This document shows, piece after piece, positions 11,211-23,335 of a stretch of DNA of 64,000 nt. Positions within the stretch are counted from its first letter, which is position 1. Each line of letters begins with the position of its first letter. A model generated the notes under the pieces. That model was not told the DNA's origin. It worked only from the letters and a program-made list of their open reading frames with translations, and ran no database searches. The position numbers were made by a program, and so were the translations under genes. The stretch covers positions 113,442 through 177,441 of the forward strand of contig NMRA01000660.1 in assembly GCA_002633005.1 (NCBI GenBank). Direction: 5' to 3'. Source of the DNA: Phoronis australis. Its lineage: Eukaryota; Phoronida; Phoronidae.

Positions 11211-13194
11211 GTTTTTTCAGGACGCTGACGAATATTGGATTTTTTACAAGTATCCGTGTCCAACAATATACATGTGGGAACTTTGAAGAAAAGGCCTAGC
11301 AGATCTTGAAATTTGTTCTCTAATTCTAAGTTGTAATGTGTACCATCTTTGCAAATCGTTATGTGTTCGATAATACACACTTTTAGTGTCCCGAATGACT
11401 TAAAATATCATAAGAATAGAAATTAATTTGGAGTAGAACAGAATTCATGGAATGGATGTCCAGCCCCAGTGAACACGGTTCGTTTTTTCCAGCACCATTG
11501 CTTTTAATACCGGTCGATAAGGCAACGTAACCTGGTCATCGGATGTTCTAGATTTGACGACAAAAAAGAAAATATTGTGCCCCAGGTCCTCACACAAATG
11601 TGAATGTGCTTCCTTCAAACATGAAGCATGGTTTTTAAAACCTTAAAAGGAAACAATATATATATGTTGACAAACGATCCAAATATACCTGTATGGCGGG
11701 GGCATGTGATAAAAGGTAATGGTTACCAACCGGAGTGTATCGTGAAATGTTTTATCAAGTCTTGCGCATGACCATAGTGCTGGATATTACCTGTACGTGG
11801 AGAGCATAATAATGTTGTGTTGAGTAGGACATCGGAGAAACTAAAACTGTATGTTTATCATGGGCCAAGAGAAATCACTCGTTACAAACAATACACAGGA
11901 TGTCTCCTGTCACATTTTCGTCAAGACTGTGACAGAGTGGAGAAAAAATTTCGTGTTTTACACCAATCAGGAGGATCCAGATTTTTTTAAAAAGGGGGGA
12001 ATCAAAAATTCGAAAATTCGAGATTTTTATTCACTAATATCAAGGGAAAAAGGAGTCCGGACCCATTTCAACCACCCGCCCTTGGATCAGCCTATGATAT
12101 CGCTGTGATCACTTATTGACGTGTTTCTTTATCAGTGAGAAAAATACTCCTTTTTACTTGCCCTCAAAATAGTTCATCAGATATCGCCAGGAGACTGCAG
12201 TCGCGTGATATGAACTATGTCAACAGATGGCGTCAGACGTCAGAGGCCTCATCGAACTCCTGTTCATCAAGATGTCTTACCTCGAAAAAGCAATTCTGGT
12301 CAGGTGTCTATTTTTATGTACTCACAATTATGGTTCAAGCACGTATTAAGTCATTGGGTATAGTCTTAGTTCACATTTGATGACCTCTAGATTCAAGACC
12401 CGGATTAAAGTTCGAAAGTTCGTGTAAACCTTCGATTTCAATAAAAAATCGAAATTTCGAATTTGACTAGGACTTAAAGCTTTATGATAGACTCATCGAG
12501 TAAAACTGAGATAGATCCAGCTAAACGGAACTCCATCAAAAAACACTCAACTTATATATTGAGTTAAGCTCATACAAAACCAGCACGGAAAATGTCAAAA
12601 GCAATATCGAGTCCGGGATCAAAGATTCAACCAACGCCTTGATATTTGATATTTTCTGTTCTTTATCAATTCGACAATATATGTATTTTTGATATCGTGC
12701 TATAGTGCAATATTCTGCACACAGAAGCACACGTACATAACCCATGCAAGCTCATGCGTTAGTATTGAAGGTCATAAAAGGTACACATTTGAGTTTAAAT
12801 ATACGATTTCCAGGAAATGGCTCCAATTAGCATTCATAATGTACGAACATGGGTCATCAACTCATCGTGGTAAACCCTAATGTACTCATAAACAGTCTGA
12901 TTGAGACTTAAACTGAGTTCAAACTACATCAAAACAGAAAATGTAAAACAGACATTATTGAATCTTTTATTCGGAGATTGGATTTCGAACACTAGGTGTG
13001 GTGTAATATACATGTACCAAACCAATTTGCTTATGCATAAATGTACACCTAGACGTCAATCATGGCATTATTACCATGTTTGAAAGGGTTTTGTACAATT
13101 TTGCATGTTCTGCTTACCACTTTAAGCATTTTATTCGATTTATATGACCCGATATTAATAGATCAAATAGTAATTTCTAAAACCGGAAGTTAAA

Positions 13195-13336
13195 AAATGT
13201 CCTCTTATCCCAAAATGCTGCATTCACTCGCTTTTCCGTTCTAATAACTTTGCTCAATGTTTACGACGACGGCAGTGACACCACGTGATCGGGGAAAAGC
13301 TAATGCAGCAGTGTTTGCATTGGGCGACTTGCTCAA
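13195..13336 (-). pseudogene. Gene L: decayed signal-peptide exon
   Basis: The reverse complement matches the intact gene R first exon at 43,608-43,776. The shared stretch around CATTGAGCAAAG and AGAACGGAAAA is clear. The start is TTG instead of ATG at 13,336-13,334, an internal deletion removes part of the hydrophobic core, and the position of the gene R donor GTAAGT reads GATAAG. Gene L therefore either uses another start further away or has lost its amino terminus while the downstream exons stayed open. Confidence 0.6.
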
Positions 13337-13390
13337 CTTCAAATGTTTAAAATACGTATTAAAGTAAGTAAAAATCACAAATTGGCTATA

Positions 13391-13518
13391 GGTAACATTA
13401 TCCTTTATTATGCAGCGTCAAATAGGAGCACCAGGTAACACTACCTTTTATTATGCAGCATCAAATATGAGCAAATGGTAACATTACCCTTTATTATGCA
13501 GCACCAAATAGGAGCACC
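13391..13518. repeat. Three-copy tandem repeat, 43-bp unit
   Basis: GGTAACAT.ACCTTTTATTATGCAGC-type units start at 13,391, 13,434 and 13,477. Copies differ at a few positions. It is absent from the other arm, so it expanded after the duplication. Confidence 0.9.
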
Positions 13519-15746
13519 GCTTTGCTCAACTAATAGATGTCCGTCTGTAACATTGCTTTCCTGCAAACTGTGAAGTAGATTTGTGTCGTTTAAAATAGCT
13601 TTCCTCCAAAAATGAAACACCACAAATTGCGAAATTACCACAGTGGAGATTGGAAGTTTTTTGGAGTTTATGCGTTTCTGGAAAGTTTATGTTTTCGAGA
13701 GGCGTATTTCAAAGAATAGCGAACGTATAACGGCGATTCTAACGTGGTTTCATTTTCAAATCGAAATTCAAACCTGGTATGCACAAAGATTGTTTTACTA
13801 TCGTTGCTCTCAATTAAGAGAGTACGTATATGTCCAAAATTTTGAAAACGTTTTCCTCCGAATTACAGCTTCGATAAATCCAGAATTTGTTTCAAACGGC
13901 CAACTTCACGACTGCCGGCCGCGTTTCCGCAGTACAATGTTTTTACCGAAACGACTAACGTTGTTTACGTTCATAGTAAGTTAATTTGTTTCGGTGTTGA
14001 TTTGATCCTCTCTTTCCGAAGTTGTACCATAAAGGCTTGGAAGCAAACGTCGCGTGTTATAACTATCGTGTTGTACGCCCATAACGCATTATTTTTATTT
14101 GTTAGCAATCAAGGGATGTGGCAATAAATAGCAAATTTGTTAAAGTAAAATGAATAACTCTTTTTGAAAAACAATTATAGTAGTGTGACACTAAATTGAT
14201 GAGATAAATCAATCAGCTCATCTGTTTTCTAACTCGTCTGAAATCTGCCAGGGCGCTAGTGCATTAGATCTAACACTTTTGCCAAACATCCTTATGAATC
14301 ATATGATTCAATATCATGTTAACGAAGCTTCCTGTAATTGGCTTATCATGCGCTACATGGGTTTGGTTATGGCAGAAACAATCTGGTTGTCAGAATAAAT
14401 ATTGATTGAGAAATTAATACAAATACATGTAATTCCATTTTAAGTTGCCCAAAATGTGTGCATATGCACTTTTAAATCATTCGGTCAAACTTGTTTCCTT
14501 TTTTAACGCCAAGATCTATTTTTCGATGATATTTACTACCTTGGTTCTGGGATCAAAGCACTCTAAATATTCTAGAAATTTCTGAGAGCAAATCGTAACA
14601 GCCAATGTGTGATAAGAGCAGGTCATGTGTTTTTTATCAGCCAATCGTTAAATAGGTATTATAATTTAGGCTGAAGTTTAAAAAATACTCTGATGCGTTA
14701 TAGTAGTTGAAGCATAAAGACTTTCTACGGTGTACAGAAGCAATTGTACAACAGTGCCATCTCGTGGAAGATTCTAATTCATCGCCTACTTGAAATAGTT
14801 GATGTGATATGTCGTTTTACTACATGAGAATTTTAGACAATTTTTGACCGATCTCTAGGGGAAGAAGGTGTTGATTGTTAGTACCTGTTTCACTCACGGA
14901 CGTGTGCAGTGTAACAGACAGATTGAACAATAATGAATGACGTGTGCTAGTATGGTGGGCGATGTGACTGATTCAATTCGAGAATGTTCAGCTGCCTTTA
15001 TAAATATTTTGCAAGAAGCAGGTATGGGTTTTCTTTGTACATGTAGATAGTGTAGGTCGGGAATTTTCCGCTTTTTAATCATTTGTTTGAAAGTTGGTCG
15101 ACTTCGTGTTGAGAGTATAAAGTATGTTGAAATTCGCCAACAGACAAGCTGCACGAGTTTAACAGATGAATATGATATAACAAAATCAATATATTATATA
15201 AGTTCCGTTTTATTATTGAGAATTTTAAGAAATAAATGTAGAAAACGGCTGGAAAGCAATTGAAGATTCTTTAAGTTTGAGGCTACTGACATTGTCTCAA
15301 AAAATTTGAAACTTTGTCAGGTTTCCTGTCCCATCCCCGGGGCTCGTACGTTTCGCGCTGGTTCGCTGTTTTCGACTCTAGAATATCTGTTTTACACCGG
15401 TATTCCAATTTCAATGGAATAGCCTTTGGTTGGTGTTTATGAGTCCGTGAGCTGTGTTGCTCGGTGTGGTGATGAGTTTATAACATACATTAGCTTTTTA
15501 AGTGGCCGCCGATGTCATTAAACTCCATAATCATAGTATATTCTGCAAATCCCTAAGATCAATTGACATGTACCTCTCATCTGCGTAGTTTGTAGTTTTG
15601 AATTTGTTCTCAATCACAAACAAAACAATGGATAAAAAAGAGAATATGAGACCTTAATGAAACAGTCAACCATAGAAAAGGTAAGTTTTCTTAAGCTTAT
15701 TGCGAATACCAAGTTCATGATAATCCACACTCGGCCTAGATTGTGT

Positions 15747-15828
15747 CACTGTCTCAACTACCAGTAGAGACGGTGGCCATATTGTATCACTGTCTCAACT
15801 AGCAGTAGAGACGGTGGCCATCCCATAG
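15747..15828. repeat. 41-bp tandem duplication with a third copy nearby
   Basis: CACTGTCTCAACTA.CAGTAG units start at 15,747 and 15,788. A related AGCAGTAGAGACGGCGG segment is at about 16,148. Confidence 0.85.
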
Positions 15829-16554
15829 ACCCTTCATACGCCAAAAGCTTTTCGACGAAGTGTTCTTTAAATAAGTAAGCCATCGAAGTACCCGTTTTGC
15901 GCATAGAAGGAAACCTATATACGAGGCCATTAATTCAATTCTTAGTTCCAACTCGAACAACTATTGAATAGTCCCGATAGCAAACCCTTTTCAGGTAGTC
16001 ATTCGCTCCGCTGCCCAAATCGGCAACTGCATGGCCATTTTTACATGGCGTCATTTCTTCAGGCGCGAGGAGTATAAAAAGTCCAATTGTCATTCCAAAG
16101 ATTAGGTAGTACATGGTTGACTGTAGACAGTGCCACCGTCTAAACAAGCAGTAGAGACGGCGGTCATCTCATAGGCCGTTCAAACTGGGGCATTTACGAG
16201 CGCAGTGCATGCCAGTGTAAGGCACTCGTTAATCCGGAAGTTAACGCTAATAAGAGCACAGCCACCCTACGCGTATACGGTGTAAGTGGGCCTAATGAAC
16301 GTATTGTACCTCATGTTGCACTGCGAAAGAGAGAAGAACACAATTTCATCTCAGGAATCGCGTTATGATTGGCATTAAATTTGATTTTCAGGTACCTTAT
16401 GTTCACGAGCAGTATGTGAGATTAATTTACTCACCAGACTGCAAAGCAAGCCCTAAACACGTTGCAAGCGTAAGATTCTTTGAAAAGAAATTCAGAATTC
16501 ACATGTACATTGTCACAGCAGCGATTGCAATGCACTTCTGTGAACATGTGCAAA

Positions 16555-17045
16555 GACCATTCTCAAAATAATCCGCCATTTAATGAAACTTGACAGGGAT
16601 TCTCCCGTGAGGAACGAATCACTCCACTCGTATGAATGATTGCACTGCACTCGCGTGGACGAGTGCAATACACATAGTATTACTCTCAAAATAAATTCGG
16701 TTGCTATGATATCTGCTTTTTCTATTGTATAATCCGAGCGTGATTGGTGACTTCCTTGTTCACGACATGCATTCTACAGCGCGACGATTGCTATGTACTC
16801 AGGAAGGAATGCGGTGCACTCGTATGGACAATTGCAATGAAATCGTTCTCAAAGAACAATTTGGGTTGTTGTGAAATCCGCCATTAGCATCGTGCCATAA
16901 TCTGAGCGTGATGCGCGACCTCTGGGTTCTTGCATGCATTTTTCAACGATTGTTAAGATTGCACTCCAATAATGAACAAGTGCAGTTGGTCATGCTCTCG
17001 CTATGGCCACGAGCAATGCACGCGTTCTCAAGGAACACTGGCGTT
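16555..17045. repeat. Diverged satellite, about 170-bp period
   Basis: TATAATCCGAGCGTGAT at 16,728 recurs as CATAATCTGAGCGTGAT at 16,898. TTCTCAAA(A/G)(A/G)A... followed by a (A/T)TC(T/C)GC word recurs near 16,559, 16,683, 16,851 and 17,020. About three units can be followed, roughly 70% alike. Confidence 0.7.
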
Positions 17046-19618
17046 CCACACTAATCTGCTCATCAAAAATGTCTAAGCAGGGAAGTTTCCCCGTAATTTA
17101 CATTTGAAAGTTTTCACGCCCGTGTTTCGTAATCGCTACATGTATATCCAGGCATTGAGGAATAAGGTTTTAAAGATTTACTTTCTCTGTTTACGCCCTT
17201 AAATTGAGTTCTTAAATTAAGATCGTGATTGTCGTAGTGTAAAACAAGCGTGAAACGACGAGCCTGGATCGTTGGCCACTAGGGGAAAAGTGTCGCCCGT
17301 GACTTACATTCTGGATCGTAAATTTCTGGTGTACTTCTTACAGAAGATTACATTTCTGACGTGGATATAAGTATCCTCGCTCGGAGCCGAACACAAATGT
17401 CGTTGGAATGATTGCTTACAAAATCAAATTATGCTTCTACAAGAAACCGATTTTGATGGTTCCTGGAATTTCCCACTCGACTGAATTAACTCAAAAACTG
17501 CGCCAGGCACTTTTGGTTGTTACGTCTCCCATTTGACAAAAAGCATAATCGGTCCGGACGGTTATGTTTGTTGCGACGAATAGTTCACCACTGTTTTTGA
17601 CACAGACACAGATGTCCGGCTTTTTATCAGAAAAGTTCACTTTTAAATTCAGTAGTTCAATCTTTCTTTCTAGATTGTTGACTGTGAAAACTATGCAACA
17701 GGTTTTCAAAACGGTGTTTCTTAGATATGGATATTGATATAACCCACGGTTGTGTTCTTTAGTAACACAACAATAATAAAAATGTGTTCCAATTTCTCTT
17801 ATTTCTCGGGTAATACACACTGCATCTATCAGATTCAATAATTTTTATTTAATGAAGAAATGAGTTCTACGCCTAAACCTTTGTGGAAATTCCTACACAG
17901 CAACCAATGTAGTGAGCAATCCGCAATATATTTCAAGCTACACAGTAAATGCTTGCCCATATTGGACAGTACTGAAAACCATTATCTGAAAATTTCAGAT
18001 AGGTACAGAAACGTTTACCAGTTTCGAACCAACAGGGGACTGTGGCATTGGCATGTAATGGCAAATTATTAGAAGCAAAATCCTTAATATCAAAGATTTA
18101 GATGTATTATATGGCAACAAAGCGATGAAATAAACAGCTCACCACCGTTTGTATTTGCGTATCAAAGCAATGATAGTTATCAGTCATGAAGATGGCGCAA
18201 CGGTTATTGGGCTAATTTAATCGATAAAAACAGGGACACCATATAAAGTTCATCCCATCCATTGCAAAGTGCCTGTCCTTATTTGCAGATCTCCAAAATG
18301 CTACATCCTAAAACTGGTTCGACTTCAACATCATTGTATTAGGTTAACTTTGCAAAACCGCTGTTTTCACGGAATTATTAAAAACAGAAAACGAATGTTA
18401 TGATTCTCTACAAAATCAACACAACTTTCAATTGCTAATCCTTAATGAAAGCATCAACCAGTGGGGTGAACTTAAAAATATAAATTGATTTTAGACTCGG
18501 TCTCAAATTGTTCCTTATTCAAAATAGATTGAAAATAACTGACATACGTTATTCCTTGAGAGCAGCATCTTCAAGTTGTCTTAATTGTCATGGCGTGTAA
18601 TTATATTCGCAGAGCTTGGTCACGAGGAATAACGAAATGTTAATTCTTTTCAAAGACCCATAACTGGTAGGCTGACCCAAATTCATAGCGGTAAGTGCAC
18701 TAAATCGTATATCAATTTCGTCGCAGAATTCAAGTACTGCTTTACTCAAACGATACACTTAAAGACTATGACATAATGCTAAGAGCAACCACAAGGGAAA
18801 ACAAAGTGTTTTGACAGGGAATATACAACACTTGACAGTAAATGAAGTTTAGTGAACGACTACTCTTGGACTTACATCAATTTTGGTCAAACATAATTGT
18901 TCTTCGTTAAATGTTTTCGCTAATTTTGAAAGAGAACAGGAATGTCCGGACACAAACACCTCTGCCTCATTTTAGTTTGAAAGTATAGAAATATGCTGAA
19001 CATAGAAATTGAGAAACGTAAGAAAAAAACTTACACATGAATAACAAACGGGTTACGTCTCGGTTCTCCATTAATACGGTCTACACTGCAACATCCTTGC
19101 TAAGCATTGAACTTCCGTGATTGACGTTTTATTATTTTTCGTCGTTATCTTCAAGTCCAACATGTGCTCCAGGTTATACTTGTGACCTCAGCGTTGAGCA
19201 ACTTCCCTGACAATGTTTCGGACATTCATTAGGTTTTTATATGTTTGTTGGAACTGTGGCGGTCACGTGATCATGATAACAGGGTTCATGGAAATGTTCG
19301 AGTGACGCAAAAAAACGAGACAGTCGGTTTTGGTTCACTTCCAAAGTTTCGATGTTGGAATTGCATCACTTATCGAAGATGTCACTTTCGGGAATTTTGA
19401 TTCAAGCCCGTCCTTGATGGAGATATCGATAACGAATAAAGTAATCGGCTGTGTTACGGTTATTGTACGTTTTCTACTGCAGTGATAATTTGGACTATAG
19501 TCATAACGAAGAGAATAAAGAGTAATGAGCACAAAAACAAGGAGCTGAGTGTTGATTTTTAGAGCAGTTAGAATAATGCTCAAAATGGTGGCATCTATGC
19601 ACCAATCAAGGCATACAT

Positions 19619-19768
19619 CAGGGGCGGATTCAGGATTTGAGGTAAGGGGGGGTAAGGCAGAGTATTAGCCAGGATTTTGCCTGTCAGACATTCGCACCCC
19701 CGTACTGCCTAATGGAATCTGGGAAAATTTTAGGATGCCATGGCCCCCCCCTCTAAATCAGCCACTGT
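19619..19768. mobile_element. Short hAT-like MITE, internally deleted
   Basis: It begins CAGGGGCGGATTCAGG and ends with a C-run then CTAAATCAGCCACTG, an inverted pair. The inner segment GCACCCCCGTACTGCC and AATTTTAGG matches the element at 28,526-28,847. Confidence 0.6.
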
Positions 19769-20317
19769 AAATAGTTCCGACATGTCAATAAGGTTATTAA
19801 AGCGACATCGACGTTTTACGCCTTTTTGTAATGAGTGACCAATGGGATAGACTTTTGAAGTTGTTCGTATTTCAGACATGGAAATTTATGTATGCAAGAC
19901 TAAAGACGATGCAAATGAGTGATTAGTAAAAACTACAACGTTCAAATTCGACAAACTTCCGCGCAGTTTCTAACTCGACCAAATCTCGTCCAAATTTCAA
20001 CAAGTGTAACTCTAACTTGAGCCATAAACGCAACATGCGCAAACAACCATGCTCAATTCAAATATTTGGCAAATTTTGTGGCAAGATTTAGTTTGCCTCC
20101 TGATTCTACACTTTCAAGTCATTCCTCTCACAACGACTTTTGCAACGTCGAGAACAAAATGAGAATGCCTGTAACAAGGAAACTAAACTCCACTTAAAAA
20201 ATTAACATTCTTCACGACTTCCTTCCTTCTAGCATAGAACTGTAGACATGTCCAGAGTTCAAGACTACGAGCTAGTCTCATATATCCGTTAATGTTTTCA
20301 GTATCGACCGGTAACGC

Positions 20318-22704
20318 GAGTAGCCTGCAGTTAGAACAGAACTACCCATTAGTCAAAAAGAACAGGTAGAGGAGTTAAAATTGGTCAAGTTTTTTCAATA
20401 GGAGGTGAAATCATAAATTTTGCCTTATTATGTTGGAAGGCGAGAGGTGTGTTGTTGCAGTTTGTAGTGATTTTGTGAAGATTATACATGTAGCTACTGA
20501 TAGCTGGCGACAGTCAAGTTTGCGGAAGAATAAAAGATACTGGTAACTAAACCAAATTGGTTGCACCGGGATTTTGTTACACTCGTAGTCAAATTGCAGC
20601 CACATATTGAAGTGCATGTACAGCGTTGTAATAAAAGCTACTAGAAATAGTAAAACATTTATTGATTAGAAACATACAAAAACTTATACAGTGTAAGTAT
20701 CAATACACCATTCTAACATTTTTTTAGTTATCTTTCTCGTTTAACTGAATATTTAAAAACTGTAAGTGCGTTTCCGTTTAAGAATATGTTTTTTAATTCA
20801 ATGCGTTAGCTTTTCCAACAAAATCCTTGAACACATCATTTTAACATTGCAGGTCCTGCAGGTTCTCTCTGAATTGTCGCAAAAAGACGATAAGACGGTG
20901 GATGACGCTAAAAGGGCGCCAAGCCTTGCAAGAACAGTTTTCGTGCACAGGATATAATTTAAAACTCACCGAAAAATATCTAAAACACAATTGACGCTTA
21001 TCGTGAAGAAAATTTATAGAAACGAGACAAAATACGTTAGGATAACCTTTTTCAAATACGTTACTTCGTACAATCTGCAAGAACATTCACTAAATGCTCA
21101 TTACGGTTTTGTAACGAACAGTTGTACCAATGAAAATAATATTGTGGTCCTGAATACGTACAACACAAATCTGATTAGTAAACAAATTCATCGAAACGCC
21201 TACATGTACGTGCACAAGGTGATTATCGACTGACGATATGCGCGTAATTCGAATCAGTTGTCAGACGACCAGATTTCGGACCCAACTGCCGATGGCAATG
21301 GCTTCAGAGGTAACGACCTCTAAAAGACTGTTGCATTTAGGTCGGCGTCAGGTAGATCTCATGTCAGCTAATCATTACCGACCGAGAAACAAGTTTACAC
21401 TGCATGTGAAGTAAAAGCTGCAAAACGCCAATGGAGAATCAAACAAGGATCACATTTAACATTTAACAATTAAAAACTAGAAATCGATAACTGACATATG
21501 GTCCGCCAGTTCTAACCAGGAACGACTAGGAAAAATTGGCGTAAGTGTCAAACGACTGAATGAACTGCTCCGCCATACTGTACAGCGACCTGTACTGGTC
21601 CTGAAAAGACAAAATACGCAGGATGAAAAGGTGGTGTCGGCGTAGTGAAAATGCAGAAAAACAATACTATGTACACGTAGTCCAGGAACTTTTCACTCGT
21701 AAGGTGACACTCTTGCTCACTGTTCAGTCAAAATACAACATCCCGATTCTAAAAATAACCAAACCAGCTTGCACTTGAAAAGTTAGGTTCTTCCGATTGT
21801 CACAAGCCAGGAGAAATTAACATAAGATCCTCGAAAACTCTCAAGATGACACATCAAAAACATTCTACCCAGCTCCGACGCCAGTAGAAAGCTGCAATTA
21901 TAGACGTTGTTATAAATGAAACACACGGATTAAGGACCCGAAAACAATTACATATAAATTAAATTTGACAGCAGACGTTGAGAAAAGAGCAATTACCACA
22001 ATGGTTACCCGCTGAAACTTACCACGTTGGTAATAAACTGGAATCTGGTGACTCTATTGTTCTTCACAGTCTGGAATACGTCGACGCCCTGTTCAACTTT
22101 GATCTTCTCAAACAGGTTGGCAAGAGTACAAAAGTATCCGCTACGAGTACAACCGTCCCTGAAATGGGCCATTTAGTGTAGAACTGGCAGGAAAAATAAA
22201 TCAATCAGCAAAGTTATGCAAACCCCTTGCAGTGGAGGTAGTGAATTCCATTCTGAAGGGAAAATCGCCTCAGGCTCCGACATGCAACACAGGTATTCGA
22301 CAGAGGTGCGAAACAACTACGCCATCTGATGTCTAACCCGTAGAAACAGTGGTGCTGTCCATGAACATTATGTGGGAGAGGCAAGCCGCTAATAGCAACG
22401 TGACAAAAGAGACATTAACACAATCGCTGTAATTAATTGTCTTCCCCGACTAAAACACCTGGTGGGTTTAAAGAACCATTGATGTGTCTGAACCAGGTGA
22501 CAAGGCAGAACCGAGGAAGTCGTTTCTACATTCAACAAGATTCATTTATGAACATAAAACTTGCTATATTTACTCACAAACAATGTATTACAGCTGCGTT
22601 TTTCCCGGTTTGTTGCTGCGCCAGTTCCACAATTTCAATAAGTTCAATAAGCGCACTTTGTAGGTTCGATGGTGGCACAGGCAGTTTGTTTGGCCAGCCT
22701 CTTA
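20318..22704. repeat. Tandem segment A of gene P 3' region
   Basis: About 2.39 kb corresponds to 23,336-25,701 in the same orientation, with an estimated 92-95% identity and many small indels. It ends at the N gap. It contains the last exons of the PTP gene plus 3' flanking sequence. Confidence 0.92.
21526..22704 (-). CDS. Second copy of gene P terminal exons (PTP C-terminal part)
   Basis: Three exons are present on the minus strand: 22,578-22,704 (WPN-loop exon, cut by the N gap), 22,023-22,158 (HC-X5-R to VDVFQTVK, 45 codons) and 21,526-21,600 (DQYRSLYS to the stop). Splice sites and phases are the same as in the main copy. The coding differences I can see are mild: KNNRV for KNIRV and KLPVPP for KLAVPP. 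No frame break was found. It could be alternative terminal exons, a second gene whose 5' part lies in the gap, or an unmerged haplotype copy. Confidence 0.75.
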
Positions 22705-23335
22705 NNNNNNNNNNNNNNNNNNNNNNNNNNNNNNNNNNNNNNNNNNNNNNNNNNNNNNNNNNNNNNNNNNNNNNNNNNNNNNNNNNNNNNNNNNNNNNNN
22801 NNNNNNNNNNNNNNNNNNNNNNNNNNNNNNNNNNNNNNNNNNNNNNNNNNNNNNNNNNNNNNNNNNNNNNNNNNNNNNNNNNNNNNNNNNNNNNNNNNNN
22901 NNNNNNNNNNNNNNNNNNNNNNNNNNNNNNNNNNNNNNNNNNNNNNNNNNNNNNNNNNNNNNNNNNNNNNNNNNNNNNNNNNNNNNNNNNNNNNNNNNNN
23001 NNNNNNNNNNNNNNNNNNNNNNNNNNNNNNNNNNNNNNNNNNNNNNNNNNNNNNNNNNNNNNNNNNNNNNNNNNNNNNNNNNNNNNNNNNNNNNNNNNNN
23101 NNNNNNNNNNNNNNNNNNNNNNNNNNNNNNNNNNNNNNNNNNNNNNNNNNNNNNNNNNNNNNNNNNNNNNNNNNNNNNNNNNNNNNNNNNNNNNNNNNNN
23201 NNNNNNNNNNNNNNNNNNNNNNNNNNNNNNNNNNNNNNNNNNNNNNNNNNNNNNNNNNNNNNNNNNNNNNNNNNNNNNNNNNNNNNNNNNNNNNNNNNNN
23301 NNNNNNNNNNNNNNNNNNNNNNNNNNNNNNNNNNN
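22705..23335. other. Assembly gap, 631 N
   Basis: A run of N interrupts the WPN-loop exon of the segment-A copy and marks the junction between tandem segments A and B. Frames drawn across it are meaningless. Confidence 0.99.

Larger units (their letters stand above)
14410..18550. other. Left-arm segment with no clear partner in the right arm
   Basis: The right arm offers only about 1.3-1.4 kb (39.0-40.37 kb) between the anchors that flank this 4.1-kb stretch. It holds the 41-bp repeat at 15,747 and the 170-bp satellite at 16,555. A 115-codon open frame at 17,491-17,838 on the minus strand has no domain I recognise and no supporting splice structure. Confidence 0.5.
4990..19340. repeat. Left arm of large inverted duplication
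   Basis: Blocks in this interval match the reverse complement of 38.3-57.4 kb in collinear order. Pairs: 5,059-5,204 with 57,175-57,320; 6,190-6,990 with 53,290-54,125; 8,793-8,862 with 51,172-51,235; 9,600-10,254 with 48,875-49,470; 11,800-12,260 with 44,900-45,265; 12,300-12,460 with 44,480-44,680; 13,195-13,336 with 43,608-43,780; 13,940-14,030 with 41,030-41,120; 14,325-14,400 with 40,370-40,440; 18,980-19,330 with 38,290-38,660. Identity in non-exonic blocks is roughly 65-80% by eye, so the duplication is old. It holds gene L, on the minus strand. Confidence 0.85.

Noticed and set aside
13391-13518. Regular repeats considered as a CRISPR array
   Set aside because: The 43-bp units are head-to-tail without unique spacers, and the DNA is eukaryotic.
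17491-17838. 115-codon minus-strand open frame
   Set aside because: No family resemblance and no conserved partner. It was kept only as a note in the surrounding stretch.
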